From NCBI RefSeq assembly GCF_029953285.1, contig NZ_JASAOI010000037.1, forward strand, positions 62,001-126,000: a DNA stretch of 64,000 bases, written 5' to 3'. Below, piece after piece: positions 25,482 to 33,977 of this stretch (within the stretch, counting starts at the first letter, position 1; each line of letters starts with the position of its first letter). The position numbers and the translations under genes were made by a program. The DNA is from Yinghuangia seranimata. GTDB taxonomy: Bacteria; Actinomycetota; Actinomycetes; Streptomycetales; Streptomycetaceae. The notes beneath the pieces were generated by a model. That model had not been told where the DNA came from. It saw nothing but the letters and a program-made list of their open reading frames with translations, and did not search any database.

Positions 25482-25509
25482 GTCCCGGGGCGCGGCAGCG
25501 CCCCGGGAC
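25482..25509. terminator. Intercistronic hairpin, 12-bp perfect stem
   Basis: GTCCCGGGGCGC and its exact complement flank a GGCA loop in the 61-bp gap between permease and ureohydrolase genes. It could partly stop transcription or protect the upstream mRNA, so the last gene may be expressed at a different level. Confidence 0.6.
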
Positions 25510-25528
25510 CGACCCGGAAAGCCCCCTC

Positions 25529-26494
25529 ATGAGCAACCCCCGCGGCCCCGTCGACTCCTCCCGCATCCCGCGCTACGCCGGACCCGCCACGTTCGCCCGG
25601 CTGCCGCGCCTGGACGAGGTGCCCCGCGCCGATGTCGCGGTGGTCGGCGTCCCCTTCGACACCGGGGTCTCCTTCCGCCCCGGCGCGCGTTTCGCCCCGA
25701 CCGCGGTCCGCGAGGCGTCGCGGCTGCTGCGGCCGTACCACCCCGCGTTGGACGTGCACCCGTTCGGCACGCAGCAGGTCGCGGACGCCGGCGACATCGC
25801 GGTGAACCCCTTCGACATCAACGAGGCGATCGAGACCATCGAGCACGAGGCCGGCGAACTCCTCGCGGCCGCCGGCAGCCTGGTGACCATCGGCGGGGAC
25901 CACACCATCGCACTGCCGCTGCTGCGCGCGGTCGCCAAGCGGCACGGCCCGGTCGCGGTCCTGCACTTCGACGCCCACCTCGACACCTGGGACACCTATT
26001 TCGGCGCCGAGTACACCCACGGCACGCCCTTCCGCCGCGCCGTAGAGGATGGCGTCGTCGACACCGAAGCACTCAGCCACGTCGGCACCCGCGGGCCGCT
26101 GTACGGCAAGCGCGACCTCGACGAGGACCGCCGGCTCGGCTTCGGCATCGTCACCTCCTCGGATGTGATGCGGCGCGGCATCGACGAGACCGTGGACGCG
26201 CTCCGCGCCCGGATCGGCAACCGCCCGCTGTACGTCTCCATCGACATCGACGTCCTCGACCCCGCGCACGCACCCGGGACCGGAACCCCCGAAGCCGGCG
26301 GCATGACCTCCCGCGAACTCCTCGAAATCCTGCGCGGCCTGGCCGGCCTCAACCTCGTCGGCGGCGACGTCGTCGAGGTCGCCCCCGCCTACGACCACGC
26401 CGACATCACCTCCATCGCCGCCTCGCACGTCGCCTACGACCTGGTCAGCCTCCTGGCCCTGGCCGGCGACGACAACGGAGCGGTGTCTCCGTGA
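25529..26494 (+). CDS. Ureohydrolase: agmatinase or guanidinobutyrase
   Basis: 321 residues. Mn-binding motifs of the arginase/agmatinase family: GGDHT (122-126), DAHLDTWD (148-155) and [22 protein letters not shown] (from 237). The enzyme releases urea from a guanidino group: agmatine gives putrescine, 4-guanidinobutyrate gives 4-aminobutyrate. Length and the amidase/permease neighbours favour guanidinobutyrase, but motifs alone cannot separate the two. Its last 61 bp overlap the tail of the convergent reductase-like gene, an unusual long overlap. Confidence 0.92.
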   Translation: MSNPRGPVDSSRIPRYAGPATFARLPRLDEVPRADVAVVGVPFDTGVSFRPGARFAPTAVREASRLLRPYHPALDVHPFGTQQVADAGDIAVNPFDINEAIETIEHEAGELLAAAGSLVTIGGDHTIALPLLRAVAKRHGPVAVLHFDAHLDTWDTYFGAEYTHGTPFRRAVEDGVVDTEALSHVGTRGPLYGKRDLDEDRRLGFGIVTSSDVMRRGIDETVDALRARIGNRPLYVSIDIDVLDPAHAPGTGTPEAGGMTSRELLEILRGLAGLNLVGGDVVEVAPAYDHADITSIAASHVAYDLVSLLALAGDDNGAVSP

Positions 26495-27189
26495 CCGTGC
26501 GGCTTCATGATCGCGGTGCCGTGTCCTGAGGGGCCGCGGAGGTCGTCGAGGGCGCCGGCCCCGGGGACGGCCGGGGGCCTCGACGGGGGGCGCGCGGGCC
26601 TGGGGACGGCGCGGTACGTCGCCACGTGCACGCCCGCCTCGCTGATCACCGTGGACACCAGCTCGAGCGTCCGCAGGCCGCCGTCCTCGGGGAAGATCGA
26701 CTTACCGCCGCCGACCAGCACCGGCATGACCATCAGGCGGAGTTCGTCGACCAGCCCCGCGCTGAGCAGCGTCCGGACCAGCGACGGGCTGCCCATGATC
26801 ACCAGGTCGCCGCCCTCGGTATCCCGCAGCTCGCGGACGCGTGCGGCGGCGGCCTCGACCGGGATCCGCTCCTTCGTGTTCCACGGCAGGTCGGCGTCGC
26901 CGAGCGTGTCGGAGACGACGTACTTCGGGAGCTCGTTCATCCGGTCCGCGAACGGGTCGCCCGCCCGCTCCGGCCACGCCCCCGCCATGTTCTCCCAGGT
27001 GCGCCGGCCGTACAGCAGGGCGTCCGCCTTGGAGACGGCGTCGGCGAACGCGCCGCCGACGACCTCGGGGTCGAAGAACGGGTGCGTCCAGCCGCCGTTC
27101 GCGAATCCGCCGTCGCGGTCCTCGTCCGGACCACCCGGCGCCTGCACGACGCCGTCCAGGCTGATGAACTCGCTGACCACTACGCGCAT
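26434..27189 (-). CDS. Dihydrofolate reductase/RibD C-terminal-like protein
   Basis: 251 residues. Residues 1-200 follow the RibD C-terminal/DHFR-like plan: [97 protein letters not shown]. Such proteins are NADPH-dependent reductases of mostly unknown substrate. The last ~50 residues (after [10 protein letters not shown]) are Pro/Arg-rich, outside the fold, and run antisense into the ureohydrolase 3' end, which suggests loss of an earlier stop codon. Confidence 0.88.
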   Translation of the reverse strand: MRVVVSEFISLDGVVQAPGGPDEDRDGGFANGGWTHPFFDPEVVGGAFADAVSKADALLYGRRTWENMAGAWPERAGDPFADRMNELPKYVVSDTLGDADLPWNTKERIPVEAAAARVRELRDTEGGDLVIMGSPSLVRTLLSAGLVDELRLMVMPVLVGGGKSIFPEDGGLRTLELVSTVISEAGVHVATYRAVPRPARPPSRPPAVPGAGALDDLRGPSGHGTAIMKPHGHGDTAPLSSPARARRLTRS

Positions 27190-27447
27190 CGGAATGTGCT
27201 CCTCGGGTGTCTTTCGCGTGCGTTACGGCAATAGAGACCGCCGCGCCGCCCCGGACTCATCGGTCCCGGAGCGGCCCCGACCATGACGTGGATCACAGCC
27301 GGTACCCGCTCCGGCCGGGGCGCTTTCACGCCACGGCTCGGGCGGTGACGCCAGCATCGCGGGAACGGCGTCGCGAAACAATCACCGGTCACGACACGAC
27401 GAGCCCCCGCGACGACGCGCCCGTCGACACGGCCTAAGGTCGACCCC

Positions 27448-27669
27448 ATGCACCAGGACACGCCGCCCGCGCCCGACGGCGACGACACCGCCTACTGCGC
27501 CCCCGCCGCGCCGCGCCCCGAACCCGCCACCGCGGACGAGGCCGGGGCGCCGTATGCCGACTGTGTCCGGTGCGGCAAGCCCACCGAGTACCCGGCCTCC
27601 CGGCCCGGTGCCACGCTGTGCCCGGTCTGCGAGTGGCAGGACGACCAGCGGGGCGCCTGCTCGGGCTGA
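27448..27669 (+). CDS. Small zinc-ribbon protein
   Basis: 73 residues. After a Pro/Ala-rich disordered start the end reads YADCVRCGKPTEYPASRPGATLCPVCEWQDDQRGACSG, two CxxC knuckles 17 residues apart that should bind one zinc. No other domain. Such short zinc-ribbon proteins are common, function unknown, in streptomycetes. The ~258 bp before it show no gene and should hold its promoter and that of the reductase. Confidence 0.7.
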   Translation: MHQDTPPAPDGDDTAYCAPAAPRPEPATADEAGAPYADCVRCGKPTEYPASRPGATLCPVCEWQDDQRGACSG

Positions 27670-27719
27670 CGCGTCCTCGGCCTTTGGGGCGCACGCTCGC
27701 GGGGGACGTCGCGCGCCGC

Positions 27720-28388
27720 TCACTCCGGCCAGCCCGACCCCTCGATCACGTCCACGAAATCGCCCCGCACGAAGCCCGGGACGAACCGCTGCAACACGTC
27801 CGCCTTCACGTTCCCGAACGTCGTCTGCGGACGGTGGGCGATGCCGTCCGTGAACGCCGCCAGGATGCGCCGCTTGAAGTCCGGACGCGGGTGCGCGGCG
27901 ACGACCGCGGCACGCACCTCGGCGGGCAGGTCCGCGTAGCCGATGCCCAGCACGTCCAGCTCGACGCCGGCCGTGACCAGCGCGACCTCGGGGCGCATGC
28001 CGTACGGGATCTCCGGCGTCGTGTGCAGCGCGATCGCCTCCCACACCAGCCGCACCGACTCCTCGGGCACGCCGTGGCCGCGCAGGAACGTCGCCGCCTC
28101 CTCGGCGCCGTCGATCTCGAAACGGCGGTGTGTGGTCCGGTAGGGGTCGACGAGGCCGAGGTCGTGGAACATCGCTCCGACGTACAGGAGTTCGGGATCG
28201 AATGCCAGTTCCCGTCGGGCACCCTGCCAGGCACCGAACAGGTAGACGCGGCGCGAGTGATGGAACAGGAGTTCGCCCGCGACGTCGTGCACCAGTTCGG
28301 TGGCCTCGGCGGCGAGACGGCTGTCCGGCACCTTGATGCCGCCCACCTCGGACGGAACGGACGGGACGGAGGAGGAGGTCGTCGACAT
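27720..28388 (-). CDS. HD-domain hydrolase, cyanamide hydratase-like
   Basis: 222 residues from the ATG at 28388 with GGGAG before it. HD metal motif: H43/H44 in LLFHHSRRVYLFG, H75-D76 in GAMFHDLGLV, and H122 in AIALHTTPEIPYG. The arrangement HHSxRVY...HDLG is that of the fungal/plant cyanamide hydratase (Cah/Ddi2) branch of HD proteins, also frequent in actinobacteria. Known members hydrate cyanamide or have unknown substrates; activity here is inferred only from the motif. It is divergent from a GlxA-type regulator across ~210 bp and may be its target. Confidence 0.85.
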   Translation of the reverse strand: MSTTSSSVPSVPSEVGGIKVPDSRLAAEATELVHDVAGELLFHHSRRVYLFGAWQGARRELAFDPELLYVGAMFHDLGLVDPYRTTHRRFEIDGAEEAATFLRGHGVPEESVRLVWEAIALHTTPEIPYGMRPEVALVTAGVELDVLGIGYADLPAEVRAAVVAAHPRPDFKRRILAAFTDGIAHRPQTTFGNVKADVLQRFVPGFVRGDFVDVIEGSGWPE

Positions 28389-28598
28389 GGCAGGCTCCCG
28401 GGTTGCCGGTGAACGGGCCGACCGGGGCGAACACCTCGTCCCCGGTTGGCGGAACACCCCTAGCCTCGCCTCCGGCACCCCGTCGGCACGATGACCGTAC
28501 GGCCATGCATCCCTCGGATCCGGACACGGGTCGCGATCGCTACGTGCGAGCCGGGGCCGCCGCCCGGCCACCGCCACAGCGCGCACTACGGTGACGGG

Positions 28599-29705
28599 AT
28601 GCCCGCCCCGGAACGACCCGACCGCACGACGCGACCCGGCCCCGCCGGCCGCACACGCCCTGTCGAAGGCGCAGCCGCAACGCCCGCCGCAGGCACCCGC
28701 GGCCGCGCCGACCGCCACATCGTCTTCCTGGCCTTCCCCGGCGTCCGCCAGCTCGACATCACCGGCCCCCTCGAGGTCTTCGCCACCGCACGCGCGCTCG
28801 GCGCCCCGTACCGCTGGACGGTCTGCTCGCCCGACGGAGCCGACGTCCTCACGCCGTCCGGACGCCTCGCCGTCGACACCCCCGCCGACCCGTCGGCCCT
28901 CGAGGCGTACGGACCCGTCGACACCGTTGTCGTCCCCGGCTCCGCCGACCTGCCCTCAGGCCCGCCCCCCGACGGCCTGCTGCCCGCCCTGCACGCGCTC
29001 ACCACCGACGCGCCCCGCCCGCCGCGCCGCGTCGCGTCCGTCTGCACCGGCGCGTTCGCCCTCGCCGCCGCCGGACTGCTCGACCACCGACGCGCCACCA
29101 CCCACTGGCGGCACGCAGCGGCCCTCGCCCGCCGCCACCCGCTGGTCCGCGTCGAACCCGACGCCATCCACGTACGCGACGGCCACCTGCTCACCTCCGC
29201 CGGCGTCACCGCGGGCATCGACCTCGCCCTCGCCATGCTCGAAGCCGACACCGGCCCCGACCTGGCCCGCGAAGTCGCCCGCGACCTCGTCGTGTTCATG
29301 CAACGCCCCGGCGGCCAGTCGCAGTTCTCCACCGCGCTGCGCACCCCTCCGCCGCGCCACGACCTGCTGCGCGGCGTCGTCGACGCGGTCACCGCCGACC
29401 CCGCAGCCGACCACTCCGCCACGGCCCTCGCCGCCCGCGCGGGCCTCAGCGTCCGGCACCTGACCCGCCTGTTCCACGACCAACTCGGCACAACCCCGGC
29501 CGCCTACGTGGAAGCCGCCCGCATCGAGGCCGCCCAGGCCCTGCTGGCATCCGGCGACACCGTCACCGGCGCGGCCCGACGCAGCGGGTTCGGCAGCGAC
29601 GAGTCCATGCGACGGGCGTTCGCCCGCAGGCTGGGAGTGACCCCGTCGGCCTACCGAACCCGATTCCGCACAACGACGGGCAGCCCGACGGGGGAGGAGG
29701 CCTGA
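28599..29705 (+). CDS. GlxA-family AraC-type regulator
   Basis: 368 residues. A DJ-1/PfpI-like amidotransferase-fold domain (about 40-215, starting HIVFLAFPGVRQLDITGPLEVFATA, with the VASVCTGAFALAAAGLLDHRRATTHW elbow) is followed by a double AraC HTH (about 265-350: ALAARAGLSVRHLTRLFHDQLGTTPAAYVEAARIEAAQALL ... GFGSDESMRRAFARRLGVTPSAYR). GlxA proteins usually activate nearby genes in response to small molecules. The first 38 residues are a Pro/Arg-rich extension, so the true start may be slightly later. The HD hydrolase gene is the nearest candidate target. Confidence 0.92.
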   Translation: MPAPERPDRTTRPGPAGRTRPVEGAAATPAAGTRGRADRHIVFLAFPGVRQLDITGPLEVFATARALGAPYRWTVCSPDGADVLTPSGRLAVDTPADPSALEAYGPVDTVVVPGSADLPSGPPPDGLLPALHALTTDAPRPPRRVASVCTGAFALAAAGLLDHRRATTHWRHAAALARRHPLVRVEPDAIHVRDGHLLTSAGVTAGIDLALAMLEADTGPDLAREVARDLVVFMQRPGGQSQFSTALRTPPPRHDLLRGVVDAVTADPAADHSATALAARAGLSVRHLTRLFHDQLGTTPAAYVEAARIEAAQALLASGDTVTGAARRSGFGSDESMRRAFARRLGVTPSAYRTRFRTTTGSPTGEEA

Positions 29706-29987
29706 CGCGGGCCGAGCACCCATGTCGACGTCGCGCGGCGCCAGATCGACTGGTGGAGCCCGTATCCCGCCTCGCACCCCACGACCGGAGAGGCGGCGCT
29801 CTCTGGCCCGGCTGGATGGTGAGCGGCCACGGCGACCCGTGGGACGAACCTGTCCGGCTCGCCCGCGTGCGCTTCACGCCTCCGCCCGAAGCCCCCAAGC
29901 GGCTGCACCACCGCGAAGCGTCCTCGCGGGGCCGACGGGCCGACTACTCCGAGCCGGACCCGTCGACCCGTACTTGCCCAGCGACCG

Positions 29988-30218
29988 TCATCCGCTGAGT
30001 AGGTCGTCGACGACGACGGGGACCAAGTCGTTCTGTGCGGAGCTGGGCTGCATGTTCATATTGAAGTTCGTGCTGCTGTCCCCCGACCCGGTGTGAATCT
30101 CGTCGACGGCTTGCCGGATGCCTGCGTTGTCGCTGGTACCGGCGAAGGCGGGCGCGGCGCCGGCCAGGACGGCCGCCGCCGCGAGGGCGGCGGGGAAGAC
30201 TGCCTTGGGGATCCTCAT
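29988..30218 (-). CDS. Small secreted protein
   Basis: 76 residues from the ATG at 30218. Signal peptide MRIPKAVFPAALAAAAVLAG with a cleavage site after AFA (residue 26). The 50-residue mature part (GTSDNAGIRQAVDEI...NMNMQPSSAQNDLVPVVVDDLLSG) is Asn/Ser/Asp-rich, without cysteines, and loosely recalls small hydrophobic cell-surface proteins of streptomycetes. No firm family. The gene lies between a 280-bp gene-free stretch and a phosphatase remnant on the other strand. Confidence 0.7.
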   Translation of the reverse strand: MRIPKAVFPAALAAAAVLAGAAPAFAGTSDNAGIRQAVDEIHTGSGDSSTNFNMNMQPSSAQNDLVPVVVDDLLSG

Positions 30219-30272
30219 GACCCCGACAACGACAACGGCATCCATTGGTTGCGCCCCACCCCTTCCGTGCCC

Positions 30273-30515
30273 CACAAACGCGCCGGCGGTCAGAGCTACC
30301 GTCAGGTCCTCGCGGCCACCGACGAGTTCCTCCACGACCTGGCCGCGCGCCGGGACGGCAGCCGGATCCTGGTGATCGTCCACTCGGCCAACCGATGGGC
30401 CCTGGAATGCCTGCTCGCCCGCGCCTCACTGGAAGACCTCGTCGCAGCCCCACCCGCGTGGCGCCCGGGCTGGAACTACACGCTCCCCACCGGCTGGACC
30501 GCCTCGACCCGGTGA
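30273..30515 (+). pseudogene. Histidine phosphatase family remnant (C-terminal part)
   Basis: The frame encodes GGQSYRQVLAATDEFLHDLAARRDGSRILVIVHSANRWALECLLARASLEDLVAAPPAWRPGWNYTLPTGW. This matches the second half of phosphoglycerate-mutase-like phosphatases, including the second conserved histidine (LVIVHSANRWAL). The N-terminal RHG motif and the first catalytic half are missing upstream, where the frame turns into non-homologous sequence opposite the small secreted gene. It is best read as a truncated gene. Confidence 0.75.
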
Positions 30516-30655
30516 ACCGTCCCGGTCACCGCACCAGGTGTTGCGGGCCGTGAGGTTGTCGACGGGGTGCTGGTGGAGTCCGCAGCTGTCAACCCGCCTG
30601 TGACTTGAGCGCGAGGCAGTAGCGGACAGCTCGGGGAGCGGCTGCCTGGCGTCGG

Positions 30656-31225
30656 CTACTTGTTGGCGAGTCGGGCCTTCTTGACCCTGTTGCCGCAGGT
30701 GTTCATCGAGCACCAGCGGCGGTTCGCCCCGCGGCTGGTGTCGAGGAACAAGCCCGCGCAGCCGGGGCCTTCGCATGCCCTGATCCGGTCGCGCTCGGGG
30801 CCTCCGAGTACGTGTATGGCGTCGGCGGCGAGCACGCCGAGCGCATCCCGTACCGGTGCCTGCTCGCCGAGGTGCCACACCGCGAGCCCGTTCTCGAGCG
30901 CGAGCCTGGGCTGTCCGGCGGTCGCGGCCCCGTTCAATATCGCCACGTCACCCGGATCGGGTCGCCGGGCGGTAGTGACGGCCAGACCGGCACGGTAGAT
31001 CGCTTCCCTCAGGCTGAGCGCGTCCTGAAGCTCGGCGGGTGAGACGTCGGGGACGCCGAGCTCCGCGGCATGCAGCCAGAGCTTCAGCCGGCCGCCGCTG
31101 GAGAGCCGCTCCCGGGGCGCCGCGCCGGCCCGGTCGCTCAGCGTGGCGGTGAAGCGGAACGCCAGCACCTCGTTGTCCAGCCGGAACAGTTGACGGCCCT
31201 CCACGGTCACCACCTTCCGCACCAC
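30656..31225 (-). CDS. CGNR zinc-finger (ABATE-domain) regulator
   Basis: 189 residues from a GTG. The N-terminal ABATE-type region ends in an alpha-helical core (DALSLREAIYRAGLAV), and the C-terminus holds the CGNR finger: IRACEGPGCAGLFLDTSRGANRRWCSMNTCGNRVKKARL, four cysteines and the name-giving motif. These proteins are predicted stress-response transcription regulators. It is divergent from an imine-reductase-like dehydrogenase with two matching 19-bp palindromes between them, so it probably controls both genes. Confidence 0.92.
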   Translation of the reverse strand: MVRKVVTVEGRQLFRLDNEVLAFRFTATLSDRAGAAPRERLSSGGRLKLWLHAAELGVPDVSPAELQDALSLREAIYRAGLAVTTARRPDPGDVAILNGAATAGQPRLALENGLAVWHLGEQAPVRDALGVLAADAIHVLGGPERDRIRACEGPGCAGLFLDTSRGANRRWCSMNTCGNRVKKARLANK

Positions 31226-31240
31226 CAGAGACCGCTACCT

Positions 31241-31306
31241 GAACCAGCTTAACCGGTTCGACACAGGCATCGACCCGCGCCACAATGGAACCGTCTTAGG
31301 CGGTTC
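31241..31306. promoter_or_regulatory. Twin 19-bp operators flanking a divergent promoter
   Basis: GAACCAGCTTAACCGGTTC (31241-31259) and GAACCGTCTTAGGCGGTTC (31288-31306) share GAACC-NN-CTTA-NN-CGGTTC and begin 47 bp apart. Between them are TCGACA (31258-31263) and CACAAT (31281-31286), 17 bp apart, a promoter for the dehydrogenase. One site overlaps the -35 box, the other covers the transcription start. Confidence 0.75.
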
Positions 31307-31322
31307 ATGTGGAGGTTGGGCG

Positions 31323-32186
31323 ATGGGCGAGGTTGCTGTCATCGGACTGGGCGGGATGGGGCGGGCGATCGCGCGCAATCTCGTGCGGGCAGGCCACGAG
31401 ACCGTGGTGTGGAACCGCTCGGCGGGGCCTGCGGAAGAGCTCGCGCAAGCCGGTGCTCACCGCGTTGCATCTGTCGCGGAAGCCCTCCAGTGTCCGGTGG
31501 TGTTCTCGGTCCTTTCCGACGACGCATCCGTCGCGGAGGTCTTTCTCGACTCCGGCGTCCTCGGCCAGGCCCGACAGGCAACGGTCCACGTCAACGTCGC
31601 AACGGTGAGTGTCGGGCTGGCCCGCCGTGCCGCAGAGGCGCACGTCGCGCACGGGATCGGCTATGTCGCCGCCCCGGTGTTCGGCCGGGTCAGCGTCGCG
31701 GAGGCCGGTTCGCTGAACGTCCTCGCGGCAGGAGAGCCCGAACTCATCGACCGGGTCCAGCCGTTCTTCGACGTGATCGGATCCCGCACCTGGCGCCTAG
31801 GGGAGCTGCCCGAGCAGGCAAACATCGCCAAGATCCTGGGCAACTACCTGATCGCCTGCGCGATCCAGTCGCTCGGGGAGGCGGTCAGCGTCGCCTCCGC
31901 GGCCGGCACCGACCCGGGCCGGTTCGTCGAACTGCTGGCGTCGACGCTCTTCCCCGGACCCGTCTACTCCGGATACGGGTCGATGATCGCGCAGCGGACA
32001 TACCAGCCGGCCGGATTCACCGCGGCACTCGGCCGCAAGGACCTCCACCTCGCCCTTGACGCAGCCGCCGGCCAAGCAGTCCCCTTGCCGTTCGGCGAAC
32101 TGCTCAGGGACGTCTTCGACCGGACAATCGCCGACGGCCACGCAGCGGACGACTGGGCGGTGATCGCCGAACAGCAGCCGCGATGA
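31323..32186 (+). CDS. NAD(P)-dependent oxidoreductase, beta-HAD/imine-reductase-like
   Basis: 287 residues. Rossmann loop VIGLGGMGRAIARNL (from residue 7), a second-domain helix ANIAKILGNYLIACAIQSLGEAV carrying K171 and N175 in the positions of the beta-hydroxyacid dehydrogenase catalytic pair, and the all-helical C-terminal dimer domain. The family includes 3-hydroxyisobutyrate, tartronate-semialdehyde and glyoxylate reductases and imine reductases; the specific reaction cannot be read. GGAGG lies just upstream. Control by the divergent CGNR protein is likely. Confidence 0.9.
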   Translation: MGEVAVIGLGGMGRAIARNLVRAGHETVVWNRSAGPAEELAQAGAHRVASVAEALQCPVVFSVLSDDASVAEVFLDSGVLGQARQATVHVNVATVSVGLARRAAEAHVAHGIGYVAAPVFGRVSVAEAGSLNVLAAGEPELIDRVQPFFDVIGSRTWRLGELPEQANIAKILGNYLIACAIQSLGEAVSVASAAGTDPGRFVELLASTLFPGPVYSGYGSMIAQRTYQPAGFTAALGRKDLHLALDAAAGQAVPLPFGELLRDVFDRTIADGHAADDWAVIAEQQPR

Positions 32187-32390
32187 ACACCGCTGCCTGC
32201 ACGGTCGCCGCTGTGCCGCTTGCGGGACCGTGCAGGCCGCCGCCGACGCCACCCGGCCCACCTTTCGACGGCGACGCAGGACGAACCGATCGAAGACGAC
32301 GCCTGATCCACAGGCGATCCACGCGGACAGCGCGCCGGTCCGACTCAGTCCTCACACACCGCGCTGGGGCGCCGTCGTGTGGGCGGGCGG

Positions 32391-32666
32391 TCAGAGGATT
32401 TGAAGGACTTCACCCATAAGCCCGCCCAAACTTTGATTGTCGACACCGACGCCGATCGGAGGGGTGCCGAGCGGGCCGAGCGAGTCGAAGACCGAGCCCA
32501 AGACGCCCAAGTCGAGGTCCGAGGACACCTGGGACAGAACGTCCTCGGGGTCGATCTGCCTGGACGTGCTCGCGGGGGGTTCCCCGGCGAACGCGGCCGG
32601 CATGGCCGGCGAGGCCAGGACCGCGGTCGCCGCAATCACGGGGACGAGGACGTGTCGAAGGCGCAT
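32391..32666 (-). CDS. Small secreted protein, Leu/Gly-rich
   Basis: 91 residues from the ATG at 32666. Signal peptide MRLRHVLVPVIAATAVLASP ending in AFA (cleavage after residue 27). The mature 64 residues (GEPPASTSRQIDPEDVLSQV ... GGLMGEVLQIL) lack cysteines and are rich in Leu, Gly, Asp and Ser. Its signal peptide ends like that of the small secreted protein 2.4 kb to the left (both AFAG), but the mature parts are not clearly related. Function unknown. Confidence 0.7.
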   Translation of the reverse strand: MRLRHVLVPVIAATAVLASPAMPAAFAGEPPASTSRQIDPEDVLSQVSSDLDLGVLGSVFDSLGPLGTPPIGVGVDNQSLGGLMGEVLQIL

Positions 32667-33127
32667 GGCCGGCTCCGTGCGACGGGGGACAGGACACCGC
32701 CACCGCTTCCCACCGCCGGGCCGCCGCACACCGACGACGCCCGTCCACCACCCGGACAGACGCGGCCCCGGCTGCATGCGGAGCCCGGTGGCGGCCAGGG
32801 CCGCCCGCGCCGACCAGCTCGGCGGCCCGCGCGTGGACGCGGCGCAGGACACGCTGTTCGCGCTGCACGACCTCGCGACCGTGCCGGTCGTCGCTGAGGC
32901 CACCCGCCGGTCGGCGGAGGAGCCGGTGGTGGCGCCCGGGTCGGGCAGGTGCGGGACGACGTCCGGGCCGCCTTCTGATTGCATTCCTGAGGCCGGCTGC
33001 GTCCGGTCGGGTAGGCGGTCGTCATGGACGCGGACGAGTCAGCGTCGGGACCTTGGTCGCCGAGACGGGGCGGCGGCAAGACTCGTGCTACCAGGTAGTG
33101 AACTCGGGGCGGGGGGCGAAGCGACTG
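32667..33127. other. 460-bp stretch without an intact gene; possible gene remnant
   Basis: In one plus-strand frame, 32776 to about 32940, the translation DQLGGPRVDAAQDTLFALHD followed by LATVPVVAEATRRSAEEPV looks protein-like, with helical pattern and normal codon use, but has no clear start, RBS or stop context. It may be a decayed gene fragment. Promoters for the small secreted gene and the phosphatase must also lie here. Confidence 0.35.
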
Positions 33128-33838
33128 ATGGGCACGGTCGGTAGTAGGGAGCTTTCGTGGGATGGCTGCGTCAACATCCGGGACTTGGGCGGTTTGGGGA
33201 GGATGAGGCGAGGTGCGGTCGTGCGCATGGAGGCGCCGACACGCTTGAGCGCCCAGGGGTGGGCGGCCGCCTGGGCGTACGGGGTTCGAACCATCGTTGA
33301 TCTGCGCCATCAGGACGAGTGCGAGCCGGATCTCGCGGAGAGACCGGCAGGGATCGCCCTCACCCGGGTGCCGCTCGACCCGGAGGCGGGTACTCCGTTC
33401 CACGAGCGCTGGTCGAAGATCGACAACCTGGCTTCTCCGCTCTACTTCCCGGCGCTGCTGGCGGAGCACCCGGAGACAATCGTGGCCGCCGTACGCGCGG
33501 TTGCCAACGCCGCGCCGGGATGTGTGGTGATCCACTGCGCGGGCGGCAAGGACCGCACGGGAATCCTGTCGCTGGTGTTGCTCACGCTGGCCGAAGCCGG
33601 GCCGGAGGAGATCATCGCGGACTATCTGCGGACGTTCGACTGCATGAAGCCTCGATTCGATGAACTCGGAGCACGCGATCAGCTCACCGCGGTCACCGAG
33701 ACGCTGGCGAGCCACGGCACCTCGATCGAGGCTTCGCTCACCTCGACCATCACCTCGTTGGCGATGCCGGACTTCCTCCTCGAAAACGGCCTGAATAGCG
33801 ACGAACTCAGCGCACTCCGCGCCCGCTTGACCGCCTGA
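33128..33838 (+). CDS. Tyrosine/dual-specificity protein phosphatase
   Basis: 236 residues from the ATG at 33128. The phosphatase loop is VVIHCAGGKDRTGILS: Cys137, then five residues and Arg143, with the K-D-R-T form known from actinobacterial lipid/protein phosphatases such as MptpB. N-terminal NIRDLGGLGRMRRGAVVRMEAPTRLS and TIVDLRHQDECEPD are the family's early strand and general-acid region. It acts on phosphotyrosine, phosphoserine/threonine or phosphoinositides; substrate unknown. Four Ser/Thr kinases in this window could be functional counterparts, by inference only. Confidence 0.9.
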   Translation: MGTVGSRELSWDGCVNIRDLGGLGRMRRGAVVRMEAPTRLSAQGWAAAWAYGVRTIVDLRHQDECEPDLAERPAGIALTRVPLDPEAGTPFHERWSKIDNLASPLYFPALLAEHPETIVAAVRAVANAAPGCVVIHCAGGKDRTGILSLVLLTLAEAGPEEIIADYLRTFDCMKPRFDELGARDQLTAVTETLASHGTSIEASLTSTITSLAMPDFLLENGLNSDELSALRARLTA

Positions 33839-33928
33839 CACAGCCTGGATCGGGCTCCACCGCGGAGGATGCGCCGGGGCAGGGGCGCTCCAGCTCGCGG
33901 GCGCGCGTCACTCGGCGGCCGCGTTCAC

Positions 33929-33956
33929 CGGGAGCCCTGGGATCTCAGGGCTCCCG
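33929..33956. terminator. Bidirectional hairpin, 11-bp stem
   Basis: CGGGAGCCCTG and CAGGGCTCCCG flank a 6-nt loop between the convergent phosphatase and VOC genes. Confidence 0.7.
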
Positions 33957-33977
33957 CGTGAGCGGCTGTGCGTGGCG

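Noticed and set aside
29706-29987. Small frames on both strands after the GlxA-type gene
   Set aside because: About 80-110 codons each, mutually overlapping, with no RBS or recognisable sequence; left as a gene-free stretch.
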